Assembly (NCBI GenBank): GCA_026545765.1
Contig: CM048841.1
Coordinates: 105,001,542-105,065,541 of the forward strand
Reading direction: 5' to 3'
DNA length: 64,000 nt
Origin: Plantago major
Taxonomy: Eukaryota > Streptophyta > Magnoliopsida > Lamiales > Plantaginaceae
Shown here: piece by piece, positions 1 to 10,164 of the stretch
How positions within the stretch are numbered: position 1 is the first letter of the stretch
Layout of the letters: each line of letters begins with the position of its first letter
The notes under the pieces: generated by a model
The model's database searches: none
What the model saw: only the letters and a program-made list of their open reading frames with translations
Told to the model about the DNA's origin: nothing
Made by a program: the position numbers and the translations under genes

Positions 1-1493
1 ACAGCTAGTTGCAGCTCAGTTTTCAGGAACCTTTGCCACCAAGGGTCCTTCGATGATCAAATATCTCGAACTGCTCAAACGAGAAACCAACTTTTTTGAA
101 GAATTTACCCTGGAGAAGTTTGACAGAGCCTATAATGAAAGAGCGGACGCTTTAGCAAAATACGCATCCGCGACAGCGGCTCTGGACACAAGGAGAGTCA
201 TCCTGCTCATTGTCACTCACTCATCCGTCATGAGTCCGGACCCAACTGTCATGATAACGAATACGGAAAGAAATTGGATGACTGACATCTGGAACTACCT
301 CCAGGACGGATCTCTTCCAGCTGATCCGAAAGAATCAAGGAGCGTGAAGTGCCGAGCTAATAGATACTTTATATTAGGCGAAGACTTGTACAAGAGATCT
401 TTTGCTGGAACTCACTTGAGATGCTTGAACCCGCAAGAGGCTAAAACTGTGCTGGAACAAATACACAACGGAAGCTGCGAAAGTCATTCCGATCCGGGGG
501 AAGAACTCTTGCCCAGAAAATCATACGACAAGGATATTACTGGCCTAGCATCGACAAAGACTCCGCCAACCACGCTCGGAAGTGCCCTGATTGCCAGTAC
601 TATGCGAACGTTCCACATCGTCTGACGCGACCTATGATTCCGTCAATCATAGCGTGTCCTTTTGACCAATGGGGAATCGACATTGTCGGACCGTTCCCAA
701 GGGGTACCCAGCAGAAGAAGTTTATGATTGTCGCGGTGGAATACTTCACTAAATGGGTAGAAGCGGAAGCTGTCGCGACCATCACAGAAAGTAGAGTACG
801 GACCTTCATCTGGAAGAACATCATTTGTCGTTTCGGCCTGCCAAGAGTTCTCGTCTCAGACAATGGTGCGCAATTTTCAGGACATAGACTCAAGGAATGG
901 CTGGAGTCCTTTAAAATCGAACAACGATTCACATCTGTTGGACATCCGCAGGCAAATGGACAAGCTGAGTCCACCAACAAAACGATAGTCAAGATCCTGG
1001 AAAAGCGGTTGCGGACTTCTCAAGAGAACTAGGCGGATGACTTAGACGGTGTGCTATGGGCTCATCGCACCACCGCACGGACAGCGACTAAGGAAACTCC
1101 ATTTGCCCTGGTGTATGGCTCGAAAGCAGTTACACTGTTGAGACGATGAGAATTCAAGAATTTGAAGAGTCCGCCAATCGCGAAGCACGAATCTTTGATC
1201 TGGACACCTTGGAACAGAAAAGAACTGACGCGTTGGCTAATATCCATAGGTATCAAGCAACGGCTGCTCGAGCGTACAACAAGAACGTCCGAGCGAAAAA
1301 CTTGCAGGTCGGGGATCTAGTACTTCGCCGGGCGGACATTCTAGCAAATGTTGGCAAACTCAAACCTAACTGGGAAGGACCCTACAAGATTATTGGAGCA
1401 AGAGCAAATGGGAGTTATGAATTGGAAAATGAGCACGGACATCCACTCAAACGAACATGGAATGCTAGGAACCTCCAGAAGTTTTACGCATAG
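1..1493 (+). pseudogene. Tat pol fragment: RNase H tail and integrase, broken
   Basis: Translated pieces at 53-625, 634-1032 and 1146-1493 join into one degenerate pol C-terminus. The first holds the end of an RNase H (ENERADALAK-like motif near 150) and the start of the integrase zinc-binding region (HNGSCESHS near 470). The reading frame is lost near 500-520 and the conserved CPDC of the zinc finger is read in another frame near 590. The second piece has the DDE core: Asp in GIDIVGPF (near 678), Asp in VSDNGAQF (near 860) and Glu in GQAEST (near 965). A TAG at 1030-1032 sits where Trp is expected. Another frameshift near 1140 precedes the integrase C-terminal domain (GDLVLRR, NWEGPYKI), which ends at 1493. 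With at least two frameshifts and one stop it cannot make integrase. Confidence 0.85.
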
Positions 1494-2692
1494 TGATGAT
1501 TACTCGAATCTCCGTCAGATCGACTAGTCACTTTTCAGATTCCAAATTATCTTTTACACGGAACTCCGTCAGTTCTGTTTTTGCTTACTCTCCAATTATT
1601 GGCCATGAAGCCCGAACGTTGTAATTGAATTTCCGGCAAATCAATAAAACTTCAATCTTTCAACTTTTTCAGTTTATACCTTTGAGATTTCACGACCATT
1701 TCATGACAAAACAACATCAGAGAAATTTTATTCATACAAAGACGGATTATACATACTCCTGTATGTGCAACTTACAGTCTCGGATCGTTATCCGGACTTA
1801 AGGACGCAATATGAAGAAATACAGGAAACATCTTTGGGGATACGTCATCTCCCAGCACGCGTCTTTCCTTCGCCGGGAAAGATTTCAACTCTTATCCAGC
1901 GGCAAGTTTGGTTTCCGCAGAGACACGGAATTCCATCTACCTGCATATAGGAACATGATTAAACATGGCGGAATCCATCAAGATGCCACCAATGCGTGGC
2001 AATGCCATATCCCTTGTCCGGGGACACAGCGATAGATTTCTGCCTAACCGGCTTTAAAGACTCAAACTCTCTTGGAATTAGGAATCCATTTCCAATCTAA
2101 GAGAGATTTGAGCCATTAAAGTAGGGTTGGAAGAAAAGTGAATAGATCCGGCTTTGCTGATTCACAAGCCCTGATCACACTGACAAGAGGAAACGAATTT
2201 GGATTCAATTTACTTGGGTTTGGTACTAGGGTTGTGCCTTCTTATAGGACACTCCAACCAATCACCGTCCGCCACGCAAACAGCTTGATGTCAGATTTGA
2301 CCCAATGCTCCCGTACGACAAGGATGGGTCAAGTTTGTGTTTGACCACATCCACACGGGTCAAATGCTAACACCCGGGATTCGAATTTGTTCAACTGCCT
2401 TACGAAAACTACGAGTGCGGGAAAAGTGGCGATCTTATATGATGAAATAGTTCGAATTTTATAAGAAATTTTTTCGAACATTTACATATGGATGCTACGA
2501 TCCGACAAAAGCCAAGGAAAAGTACATACTACTACGGGGCATACCCCGCCTTGATCCTTCACCATTGTCCAGAAGTCGAGCCCTGGGATTCCAAGCCACC
2601 ACCTCGGGCCTGGCGAGCTTGCTGCTGCGTCTAGATCCTCCTGCGGATCAACCTCAGCGTCCGCTCCCTCTCCTCTTCAGCTAATCTCCTAG
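1494..2692. other. Tat spacer between integrase and antisense genes
   Basis: No coding region can be supported here. It includes an imperfect hairpin at 2052-2121 (listed separately). The small open frames at 1765-2344 have no recognisable motifs. Confidence 0.6.
2052..2121. repeat. Imperfect 70-nt hairpin in Tat spacer
   Basis: The left arm (2052-2079) and right arm (2094-2121) are near-complementary: CTTTAA, CTCAAA and CTCTCTT blocks pair with their complements on the right, separated by a loop of about 14 nt. It is about 560 nt downstream of the integrase stop. Function unknown; it may be a transcript 3'-end structure or a small foldback insertion. Confidence 0.6.
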
Positions 2693-2839
2693 CTATGCTT
2701 GGACATAGAGGGGGATCGCCTTCAAAATCCAGGATGATCGGGTCACCCTCGGTCCCTCTACCGGATAAATGGGCGGATGCATGTGCCCACAGGCGCAGTT
2801 CACCCAATGACTATACTCTTCATCATCCGACTCCGACAT
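2693..2839 (-). CDS. Small antisense ORF in Tat element, 48 aa, unknown function
   Basis: Starts with ATG at 2839 (MSESDDEEYSHWVNCACGHM...) and ends at 2693. It is acidic at the N-terminus, followed by a Cys-rich CACGHMH stretch. I do not recognise it. What raises it above background is a good minus-strand TATA box (TATAAATAA, 2945-2937) about 100 bp upstream of the ATG. The frame extends upstream to 2932, but the 2839 ATG fits the promoter spacing better. It could equally be a chance ORF. Confidence 0.3.
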   Translation of the reverse strand: MSESDDEEYSHWVNCACGHMHPPIYPVEGPRVTRSSWILKAIPLYVQA

Positions 2840-2936
2840 TCTAAAACGCACTGACTTTCGCGGAAGAATAAGGTGGGTGGAACAAAGGAGAGTGGGGAAG
2901 GGTACAACAGTGAAAAAAGGAAGAATTACCACACCC

Positions 2937-2945
2937 TTATTTATA
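2937..2945 (-). promoter_or_regulatory. TATA box for antisense mini-ORF
   Basis: Reads TATAAATAA on the minus strand, in G/C-richer context. A start about 30 nt downstream would leave a leader of about 70 nt before the ATG at 2839. Promoter use is inferred. Confidence 0.4.
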
Positions 2946-3363
2946 GTCGTGACATGTCCTTAAGATCTCGCCATTTGTCAATCATCCGATGACTGGGAAG
3001 ATGAAAAGACGCAGTCATAATGACTATTTCACTGTTTCACCTTCCACCTTCCAGAAGAATTACGCATTCCCAAGAACGCATGCTCCGAGGATCGAAAAGA
3101 TGAGGGTATGATTTTTTCAACATATACCAACTACAGCGATCCGAGCTCTTAAGAGTTGTCATTTGCGAAGTAACTCAGCATATGAATGACAGATAATACA
3201 GAAATAAGGAAGCCAGTAAGCAATCATTCGGAAACATGGGCGGATTCACTCATTGGAATAATTAAAATTCAGCAAAAATTCAGCAAGAGTACATAACAAT
3301 ATGTTCCGAATCAAACAAATGTTCAAAAGTTACAGAATTTTAACGGGGCATACCCCGGCCTTC

Positions 3364-6187
3364 TCACTCAGGTCCGATTTGGCTTGGGCCAGCTTCTTCA
3401 GTTTCGGGCTGATTGACAGGAGGATCGTCGGAGATGGCTTCCGCCGCAAGGGCCTCAGCATGATCGAACAAGTTAAAATCAGCAGGCAGGCCAAGAACGC
3501 GGGCAGACAGGGAAAACCACTTCTGCATGAAAGCTCGGTAATCATTGAAGGGTACAAGGCCCACCTTCAGGAGGGCTTCTGGGATCCACCTCAGGAGGAA
3601 GGGTCCGCCGTTTTGGATCTCAATTTCACCTTCCTCGGTGACCAGTTCCACGAACTCACATGCAGCCAACTGCTCATCCGAGACACCGTCGACAGGCACT
3701 TCCACACCGTTCGCATCCGCAGAGGGGATTAACCCCTCCGCTTTCCAGTCAAAGTCCGGTGGAAGAAGTCCCTTGGACTGCAGCTGCCCGATCGCGGACA
3801 CGAACCCGTCCAGACGGGAGGCATCCGATTTGTCCGCCATCAGGAACTTGAAAGAGTCAGACCTCAGGAAGTCACGGCCAGCATAAAGACGAACATATTG
3901 GAGGCCTCCGACCAGGAAATCCTTGAAATCCAGGAAAGCCTTCATAGCCTTGTCGACAAATCTCTCCTGCCAGTCGAGGTCCGCCTTGATTTTTTCCCAG
4001 CTGGTCCTCATCTTGTGGAACTTCACCTCTTCCTCCTTCAGCTTCATCTCCAGCTGCTTTACCTTCTCTGCCTCATCCGCGGACGTGGCCACCGCCTTGT
4101 GCAGATCCTTCTCAATGGTAGCGCGTTCGCCTGCCTTCCACTGCATGGCCCTGATGAAACACCCGAGCTGGGAAAATATCCGAGAGGATACAAGTTATAT
4201 TTATATCACATTAAGAACAAACCAAATAGGCCACGGACAAATTACTTACCCGTTGGTATAGCGCATCCAGCCCTCCGACCCGCTCCACTTCAGGGAGTCC
4301 GCAAGCGTGCTCATACTCCTTGTCCAAAGTAGCTTGGTCCACGGGAAGGACAACAGACAACTGCTGTCTCTTTGCGGCGGCAGGAGCCTCCGAGGTCGCT
4401 GCCCTTTTGCAACCCGAGACTATAGCGCCCCGCATAAACACGTCCCGTGGTGGGGCTTGCGCAGCGGAAGCTTGGGACCTCGAAGCAGTGGTGCTCCGCG
4501 TAGCAGGGGCTTTGCCCTTGTCAGGCACCGCCAAGGCCTGAGAATCCTCACCCGCCTTGTTCCGCCTTTCTTCCTCAGCAGCGAACACGGCGGCGTTCTT
4601 CGGATCCGGCATTGGAAGACCCGTGGAAGTATTTATGATTCTGGTCCTTTGACCAGCAGCAACCTCCAAGGCTTGTTGCTCCCTTTGCAGCCTCTTCTTT
4701 TCTTGGAGCGTCGACATGATGTAGTCGAACCAGTGAGCTGCACAACAAACCGAAGGAGTCAGATACAACTATGTTAACAAAGAATTACCAGAAGTGCAGA
4801 GACATGTAATCACAAAAAGCATAAAGTCTCAAGTAACCAAGTCCTTACTGAAGTTCGTCTTCCCTCCCACTTCTACTGCGCCCGTCAGTCCGCACAAGTA
4901 AGGAAGTGGATGACAGATTAATCCGTGGTACGGATAAGTTGGGGGGTTGTGCTTTTTGTGGATTGCAGCAACCCACGGAGCTACATTCTTGGGAAGGGGG
5001 CGCCAGTCCGGGATGCTCTCCCTTAGAAACTTTGTGGGCAGCCCCCATTGCTCCCGCCGTCTCTCGGACTCCCCCGGTTTCAAAGCCATCCGCACAAAAA
5101 CGTACTTATCCCACCATTTCGATCCCAGCGACGAAATGGAGTCCGAGATAAAGTTGTAAGGTTTCCTATTCATGAACGTGTAGAATAGTGGATTCCCCGG
5201 ACTGAATGAAACGTGAAAGAGCTGCCTAAAATTTTCAAAATTTACGGATTGCCCTTTCTTCTTGCAAAAGACGACGAAGCAGATGAGATTACCCAAGGAC
5301 TTCGGGATAACCTGACTTGGACCAATAACAATATGATTGAGGATACGCTTCAGTTCCGTGGCAATGGGGATCTTCCACCCACACGCTAAAGCTACCTCGT
5401 GGACACACATGTACCCGGCTGGCGGATTATAAAATGCATGTCCGGCCTCCGGAATCATGATCCATGGAGTCGGGGATCTCCCACTTACACCTCCATTCGG
5501 GAATGTCTTCCGCTTTCACTCTGGATGGACATGTGGGAAGAAGTCCATCGACATTGAGTTCTCCAAATTCGTCTGCTATCACAATAGCGGACGCAGGACG
5601 GGGGAACTTGATTCGGGCAGCTTTTGCGCCACGCCCTACAACTAATGGAAGATTGGACCGCACGGGACCAGCAGGGTGTAGTGTGACCACGGCCTGGCCA
5701 GCGTCTCGAGGCGGCACGGAGATTCGTCTCCCTCTTCCTCCTCCTCGTCTTCTTCTTCCTCACCTTCTTCTTCATCATCATCGACGTCCTCGGGTTGTCC
5801 GGATGTACTTGGGTTGGACGGACCTGTCTCCGCTACGACACGGTCCTCCACCCCCGCCTCGAACATCTTGACTTCATCAGTTTCTCGGCCGGTATCGCCC
5901 TCCCGCTCCACCTGCGGCTCATTCGGATCCCTGGATGATCCGACGCCTCCTATTGTCCGAGATTGGACCAATGATCTAGTCCTGGCAAGGTCGTCCTGTG
6001 CTGCGTCGGCTTGTGCCCCTACTGATTCATGGACTCCGTGTCCAGCATCTGAGTCTCTCGACGACCCAAGATCTACGACAAAGAAATCTCCCACGGACCG
6101 GGTCATATCTACGGACCCAATACCTAAGTCTACTGCAACGTTGTAACTTGGTGCCTCGGGTTGGTTCTGACTATCGCTCCCGGACAT
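3364..6187 (-). pseudogene. Tat antisense accessory gene (putative gypsy-type transposon protein, PF04195-like), three exons
   Basis: Antisense to pol, between integrase and the 3' LTR. Likely exon 1 is 6187-4849, exon 2 is 4737-4250, exon 3 is 4167-3364. The introns have GT-AG ends (GTAAGG...TGCAG, 111 bp; GTAAGT...CCCAG, 82 bp), and removing them keeps the frame: the codon split A|CT at the first junction, an in-frame join at the second. The N-terminus (MSGSDSQNQP...) is polar with a Glu/Asp-rich run near 5740-5790. Next comes a domain resembling the plant putative gypsy-type transposon family: PEAGHAFYNPPAGYMCVHEVALACGWKIP, then GPSQ, LFHVSF and KWWDKYVFVRM, as shorter separated blocks. 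Exon 2 is basic and Ala-rich; exon 3 begins with a coiled-coil stretch (EKVKQLEMKLKEEE). Two compensating 1-nt shifts, near 5720 and near 5463, put 5717-5464 in another frame, so this copy is probably inactive. Role in the element is unknown. Confidence 0.75.
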
Positions 6188-7467
6188 CCTAGGGCAGAAG
6201 GAAACGAGTCAGAAACGATAATGGTGATTGTCCGAGAGTTCGTTTAAGTATCTTCTTAAGTCAAGAACAGTCTGACACCATGATTAACCAGGGTTGGCCT
6301 GCATGAGGACGCGGATCGGCACTCATGGCACCAACCTTGGTACACTGAGATGTGCCATCGACACTAGCTTCTACACTACGCGGCACGCTAAATAGGGCCC
6401 GTTTACATGAAATGGTGTGCCAATTGGCACCAACACATTATCAGATACGCATGCATACTTGAATTTTGGTCACGGAATATTGGCACTAAAATTGACATGC
6501 AACAGTATGGAGGATAATTATCTCAACTAAAGACGGTGCCAAAGCCTAGCATTCACAACATCAGCAAAAACGGACTCGACAATATCATATTCAGGCAGAG
6601 TCAAATAAACGACCAGGTAGGAAGCATATCCCGAAAAAGAGAATACTCAAGCGAAGTAAAGACATACTTACTTGATAAGAGTTGACTGAGAAGTTTAAGC
6701 GGACAACTACGCCTTCATGATCCTCCGAGGGTACGGATTCGAAGCAGAAATTTCTGAAATTATGCAAGCTCTACTTGCTCGGATGTGCTTTCAATTGCTA
6801 TGATTGCTTTATGATGGTGTTGAGTTTCGATATTGCTAAAAGTGTCAAAATGACCTATGAGCTGACTATTTATAAGGGCAATTTGGGGAAAGCCAAGAGT
6901 CACGTCACTTGGATTTGAATCCTAGCCGTTGGATCTTTCCAATCCAAGGGTTGCGCTGTATCGCGAGTGGATGACTGTCAGAACATCGCATTTAATGCGT
7001 AACAGACGCGTCGCATCAATCGGGCCTCCAACCCCAACCGTCGATGTCGTCCCGATCCAACAGTCATGTCGCTTTACTCGGGATCTTTTCCCCGTGGGCC
7101 GAACGCACAACCTATTGGGTCTCTTGGGCTTACGGATCAGCGACCCAGACGGACCAGTTTGACAAAGTTGTCTAACGGATAGCCTCCAGAGGGCTAAACT
7201 ACATCCTAACCGTACTCGGATCTATATATATCTCGATTACAAATACCTTTTCCAGCTACAGTCAGAGCACTACCGTTAACTCGGACTGTAGAAGGAAAAG
7301 GGGGGGAGAGAGATATATCGAATTCCTGAACACGGATGACGGATCTCAACAAAAGGGATTTTTTGCCTTTCTTCAGTTAACGATTCGGACACGCTCCACA
7401 ACACACTTGTTCTTTTCATAGTTACCAACTATCTTCTACTAAGATACTTGGAAACTAGGGGGACATA
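6188..7467. other. Upstream region of Tat antisense gene, up to LTR
   Basis: No coding region seen. It holds the minus-strand TATA box at 6866-6874, a plus-strand TATATATAT-like stretch near 7224-7233, and a purine-only tract near 7291-7313. A short purine-rich stretch at about 7452-7463 lies next to the LTR start and is the likelier polypurine primer. Confidence 0.5.
6866..6874 (-). promoter_or_regulatory. TATA box for Tat antisense gene
   Basis: Reads TATAAATAG on the minus strand, a near-perfect plant TATA box, about 680 bp upstream of the ATG at 6187. It lies outside the LTR. Transcription would run away from the LTR into the antisense gene. The long leader could contain an intron; none is evident. 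Confidence 0.5.
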
Positions 7468-8325
7468 TGTTGTTACGGACATGTGTCCAATCCATTAAGG
7501 GCGCCATAGAGCGTGTCCTAAAGCGCATCACGGCTCAATTAGCCAGTTCAGTACTGGTCCAATCTCACATGGTCCGCCCAAAGTGAATCGACCAGTACGC
7601 TAAAGTCACTACACCCTTACAGCTAGTCCGAGCTAGCTGGAAGAAGGACTTCCAAACCTGGCTACGTCAGTACAGGGATGCCAAACGGACCGGACGAGAG
7701 AATCTTGGACGCCACAATCATGATAAGACCAAAAGTATATAACAGAACCACTAAGATACTTCCGTGAAACTCTAGGCTCGGACATCCAGAGTTACCCAAG
7801 GGCAGATCAACCAAGTAGACAGATCTGTCCGAGGGACTAACACGGACCCAACAGGCGGAACAGTACTCTCAGAGGGAAAAGAACCAAACTACCCTCCCAG
7901 GCCCACTTATAGGTATAGGATTACTGTTCACTAATGGGCCATGGGCTGAAGGTAGCATTGGTGTCCAGATCTGAATCATACACTTGGCATCATCTTGTGA
8001 ACCTCTTCATAAGTACACGATAACTATAAATATAGCACAAGGTCCAAGACCTTGAGGTAAGTCACAATTCCCAAGTGACAAGCAATATCAAAGTGTTAAT
8101 ACCTTCCTCGTAACTATTACATTGGAAGCTTCCAACTCTCTTTCGAGTAAAGTCTCTAACCGGATTGACATAGGCAATCCGGATACCGTTCTAACTTCCG
8201 TAGTCCTTTCAGGTGATGTAGCTCGGACAAAGTGCTGCTTTGGGCTTCAAGCAGAAGGTGGGTCCTAGATCAGGATACTTGTAGTAGTTTAGTCAGTTAG
8301 TGTTGAGAGGATTTACCCCTCAACA
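7468..8325 (+). repeat. LTR of Tat element (858 bp)
   Basis: Begins TGTTG and ends CAACA, a perfect 5-bp terminal inverted repeat. It is followed after 3 nt by a primer binding site at 8329 and preceded by a purine-rich stretch (AACTAGGGGGACA). A plus-strand TATA box (TATAAATA, 8025-8032) lies about 290 bp before the end, as expected for a U3/R boundary. It serves as 3' LTR for the left internal region and 5' LTR for the right one. No second copy in the window confirms the left boundary. Confidence 0.6.
8025..8032 (+). promoter_or_regulatory. TATA box in Tat LTR
   Basis: TATAAATA at about 290 bp from the LTR 3' end. It would start transcription near 8060 and drive the rightward internal region. 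Confidence 0.5.
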
Positions 8326-8328
8326 TTT

Positions 8329-8342
8329 TGGCGCCGTCTGTG
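8329..8342 (+). promoter_or_regulatory. Primer binding site of second Tat copy
   Basis: TGGCGCCGTCTGTG, 3 nt after the LTR end. The first nine bases match the complement of the 3' end of plant tRNA-Asp; the following bases do not. Confidence 0.65.
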
Positions 8343-8397
8343 CGAACCTCCGCCCCGTCCGGACCGACGCTCTTACAGATATGCTGATGATATCGAA

Positions 8398-10164
8398 ATG
8401 GAAAATGCTCCATACAACGGGGTGATCAACACTATCGCTGGCGGGCCAACTGGAGGCGATAGCAGGAATGCAAGAGAGCGGACCGCGCAGAATCTTCGGA
8501 ACAATGACAGAGCATATGCTAATCCAGCAATTCCGGGCACTAACGCCATATCTTTTTATGATAGTGAAATCCCTCCTCCTACGGCAGGAGGAGGAGACAT
8601 CGAGAATCCAGACGTCCCACTGGTGGTCTCATTGACCATTGCAACCTATCGAGTGAATAAGATTTTGGTTGACACGGGGAGTTCCTCGAACATCATCTCT
8701 AAAAGAACGCTGGATCAGATGGAATTTGGAAGAATTCGGTATGGCAGGGTGCACACCTCCATCTTAGGATTCGGAGGAGGAACCGTACGACCCCTCGGAA
8801 GTGTCATGCTGCATGTTTCGCTCGGGACTTTTCCGGCAAGGGTGACACAAGAAGTCCGTTTCATAGTGGTCGACCAAACTTTTGACTACAACGCCATCTT
8901 TGGACGTCCAGGACTCAATCAGTTCCGAGCCATTTCCTCCACTCTCCATAATAGAATGAAGTTCCCGACTGCCTTTGGAGTTGGAGAAGAAGTGGGAAAC
9001 GTCCGAGAAGCTTGTGAATGCTATATTATGTCCACAGAGAGCCTCTGCGCCCGTGCTGGCAGTCACTATGACTTCTGATCCACCCGTTATTCTTCCGCCC
9101 AGGAAGGAAGACCCGCAGATCGGAGTAGGGAGCCAGAGGGAAAAAATTCCTAGAACGGTACGAATCGAGCCTCACGAGACCCTCAAGGAAATCGAGATTG
9201 TTGCGGGAAATCTGAATAAAAAGACAAGGATCGGAACCGAAATGAATATGGAAGTAGAGATGAAGCTCATCGTTTGTCTCCGAGACAACAGCAATGTGTT
9301 TTCTTGGATTACCGATGATCTGAAAGGAATAGACCCGAGGATTACTGTTCACCGGCTGAACATGGACCCTTCGGTTAAATATATCCGACATAAGAGAAAA
9401 GACTTTGGACCGGTCAAAGATGCCATCATATCTGTCGAAGTTGATCGACTCCTGAAGGCGGGACACATTGAAGAAGTCCGCTATTCTGATTGGGTTTGCA
9501 ACGTGGTCCTGGTCGAAAAATCGCCAGGCAAGTGGAGAATGTGTAATGACTTCACCAGGCTAAACAAGTTCTGCCCAAAAGATCCGTATCCACTACCACG
9601 AATAGATCAGCTGGTGGATTCCACGTCCGGATGTGCATTACTGAGTTTCATGGACGCGCACCAGGGTTTTTACCAAATTCGGATGGCCAAGGAAGACGTT
9701 AAGAAAACAGCTTTCTTCGCGGCCGAAGGAGTATACTGCTTCAACGTAATGCCTTTCGGATTGAAGAACGCGGGAGCCACTTACCAACGCCAGGTGAACC
9801 AGATGTTCAAGGATGAGATTGGGAAGACAATGGAAGTGTATGTGGACGACATGCTCGTGAAAAGTAAGACAGAAGAACAGCATGTGCACCATTTTAACAA
9901 GTGCTTCGCTATTCTTAGGAAATATGGAATGAAATTGAATCCAGAGAAGTGCACCTTCGGAGTAAAAGGCGGCAAGTTCCTCGGGTACATGGTCACAGAG
10001 AGAGGAATAAGTGCAAACCCCGAGAAAATCAAGGCAATCCTAGATCTGCCACATCCAAAAACCCTCAATCAGGTACAACGACTCATAGGAAGTCTCATAT
10101 CCATAAGTCGTTTTATTTCACGATCAGCGGAGAAAAATCTTTCGTTCTTTACTTGGGAGTTCCT
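8398..10164 (+). pseudogene. Tat protease and reverse transcriptase, truncated
   Basis: The first frame (8398-9078) holds an aspartic protease with LVDTGSSSNI near 8668. A 1-nt frameshift near 9030-9060 moves the rest into the frame used from 8975 on. Reverse transcriptase follows: WRMCNDFTRLNK near 9535, FMDAHQGFYQI near 9650, MPFGLKNAGATYQR near 9750 and the catalytic YVDDMLVKS at about 9838. The RT core looks intact to FISRSAEK (about 10135), after which the RNase H and integrase are replaced by unrelated sequence. The ORF accidentally reads on to 10288 in foreign sequence. Confidence 0.85.

Larger units (their letters stand above)
1..7467 (+). mobile_element. Ty3/gypsy Tat-lineage element, 3' part of internal region (left end outside window)
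   Basis: Enters from the left edge in the RNase H tail and runs through integrase (to 1493), a non-coding spacer, an antisense accessory gene (6187-3364) and an untranslated stretch up to the LTR that starts near 7468. An extra gene lying antisense between integrase and the 3' LTR is a known trait of Tat-lineage elements such as Grande and Retand. Integrase motifs and this layout support Tat. The coding parts carry stops and frameshifts, so this copy is dead. Confidence 0.75.
8326..10164 (+). mobile_element. Second Tat internal region, gag deleted, cut off in pol
   Basis: Runs from the primer binding site directly into the gag-protease linker (INTIAGGPTGGDS near 8425). The roughly 1 kb or more of gag that should lie between is missing. 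It continues through protease and reverse transcriptase and stops abruptly at 10164, where sequence homologous to the Sirevirus third ORF begins. Confidence 0.7.

Noticed and set aside
3301-3732. 143-codon plus-strand frame
   Set aside because: Lies antisense to the last exon of the Tat accessory gene; no recognisable motif.
5464-5871. Plus-strand open frames opposite the Tat antisense gene
   Set aside because: Shadows of the antisense coding sequence; composition follows the reverse complement of its Glu-rich run.
7291-7313. Purine tract as the Tat PPT
   Set aside because: Not followed by a TG LTR start; the tract near 7452-7463 adjoins TGTTG, which pairs with the CAACA end.
9949-10164. 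Start of a 358-codon frame across the Tat/Sirevirus joint
   Set aside because: Its first 70 codons are an out-of-frame reading of Tat RT; only the part after 10165 is real third-ORF sequence.
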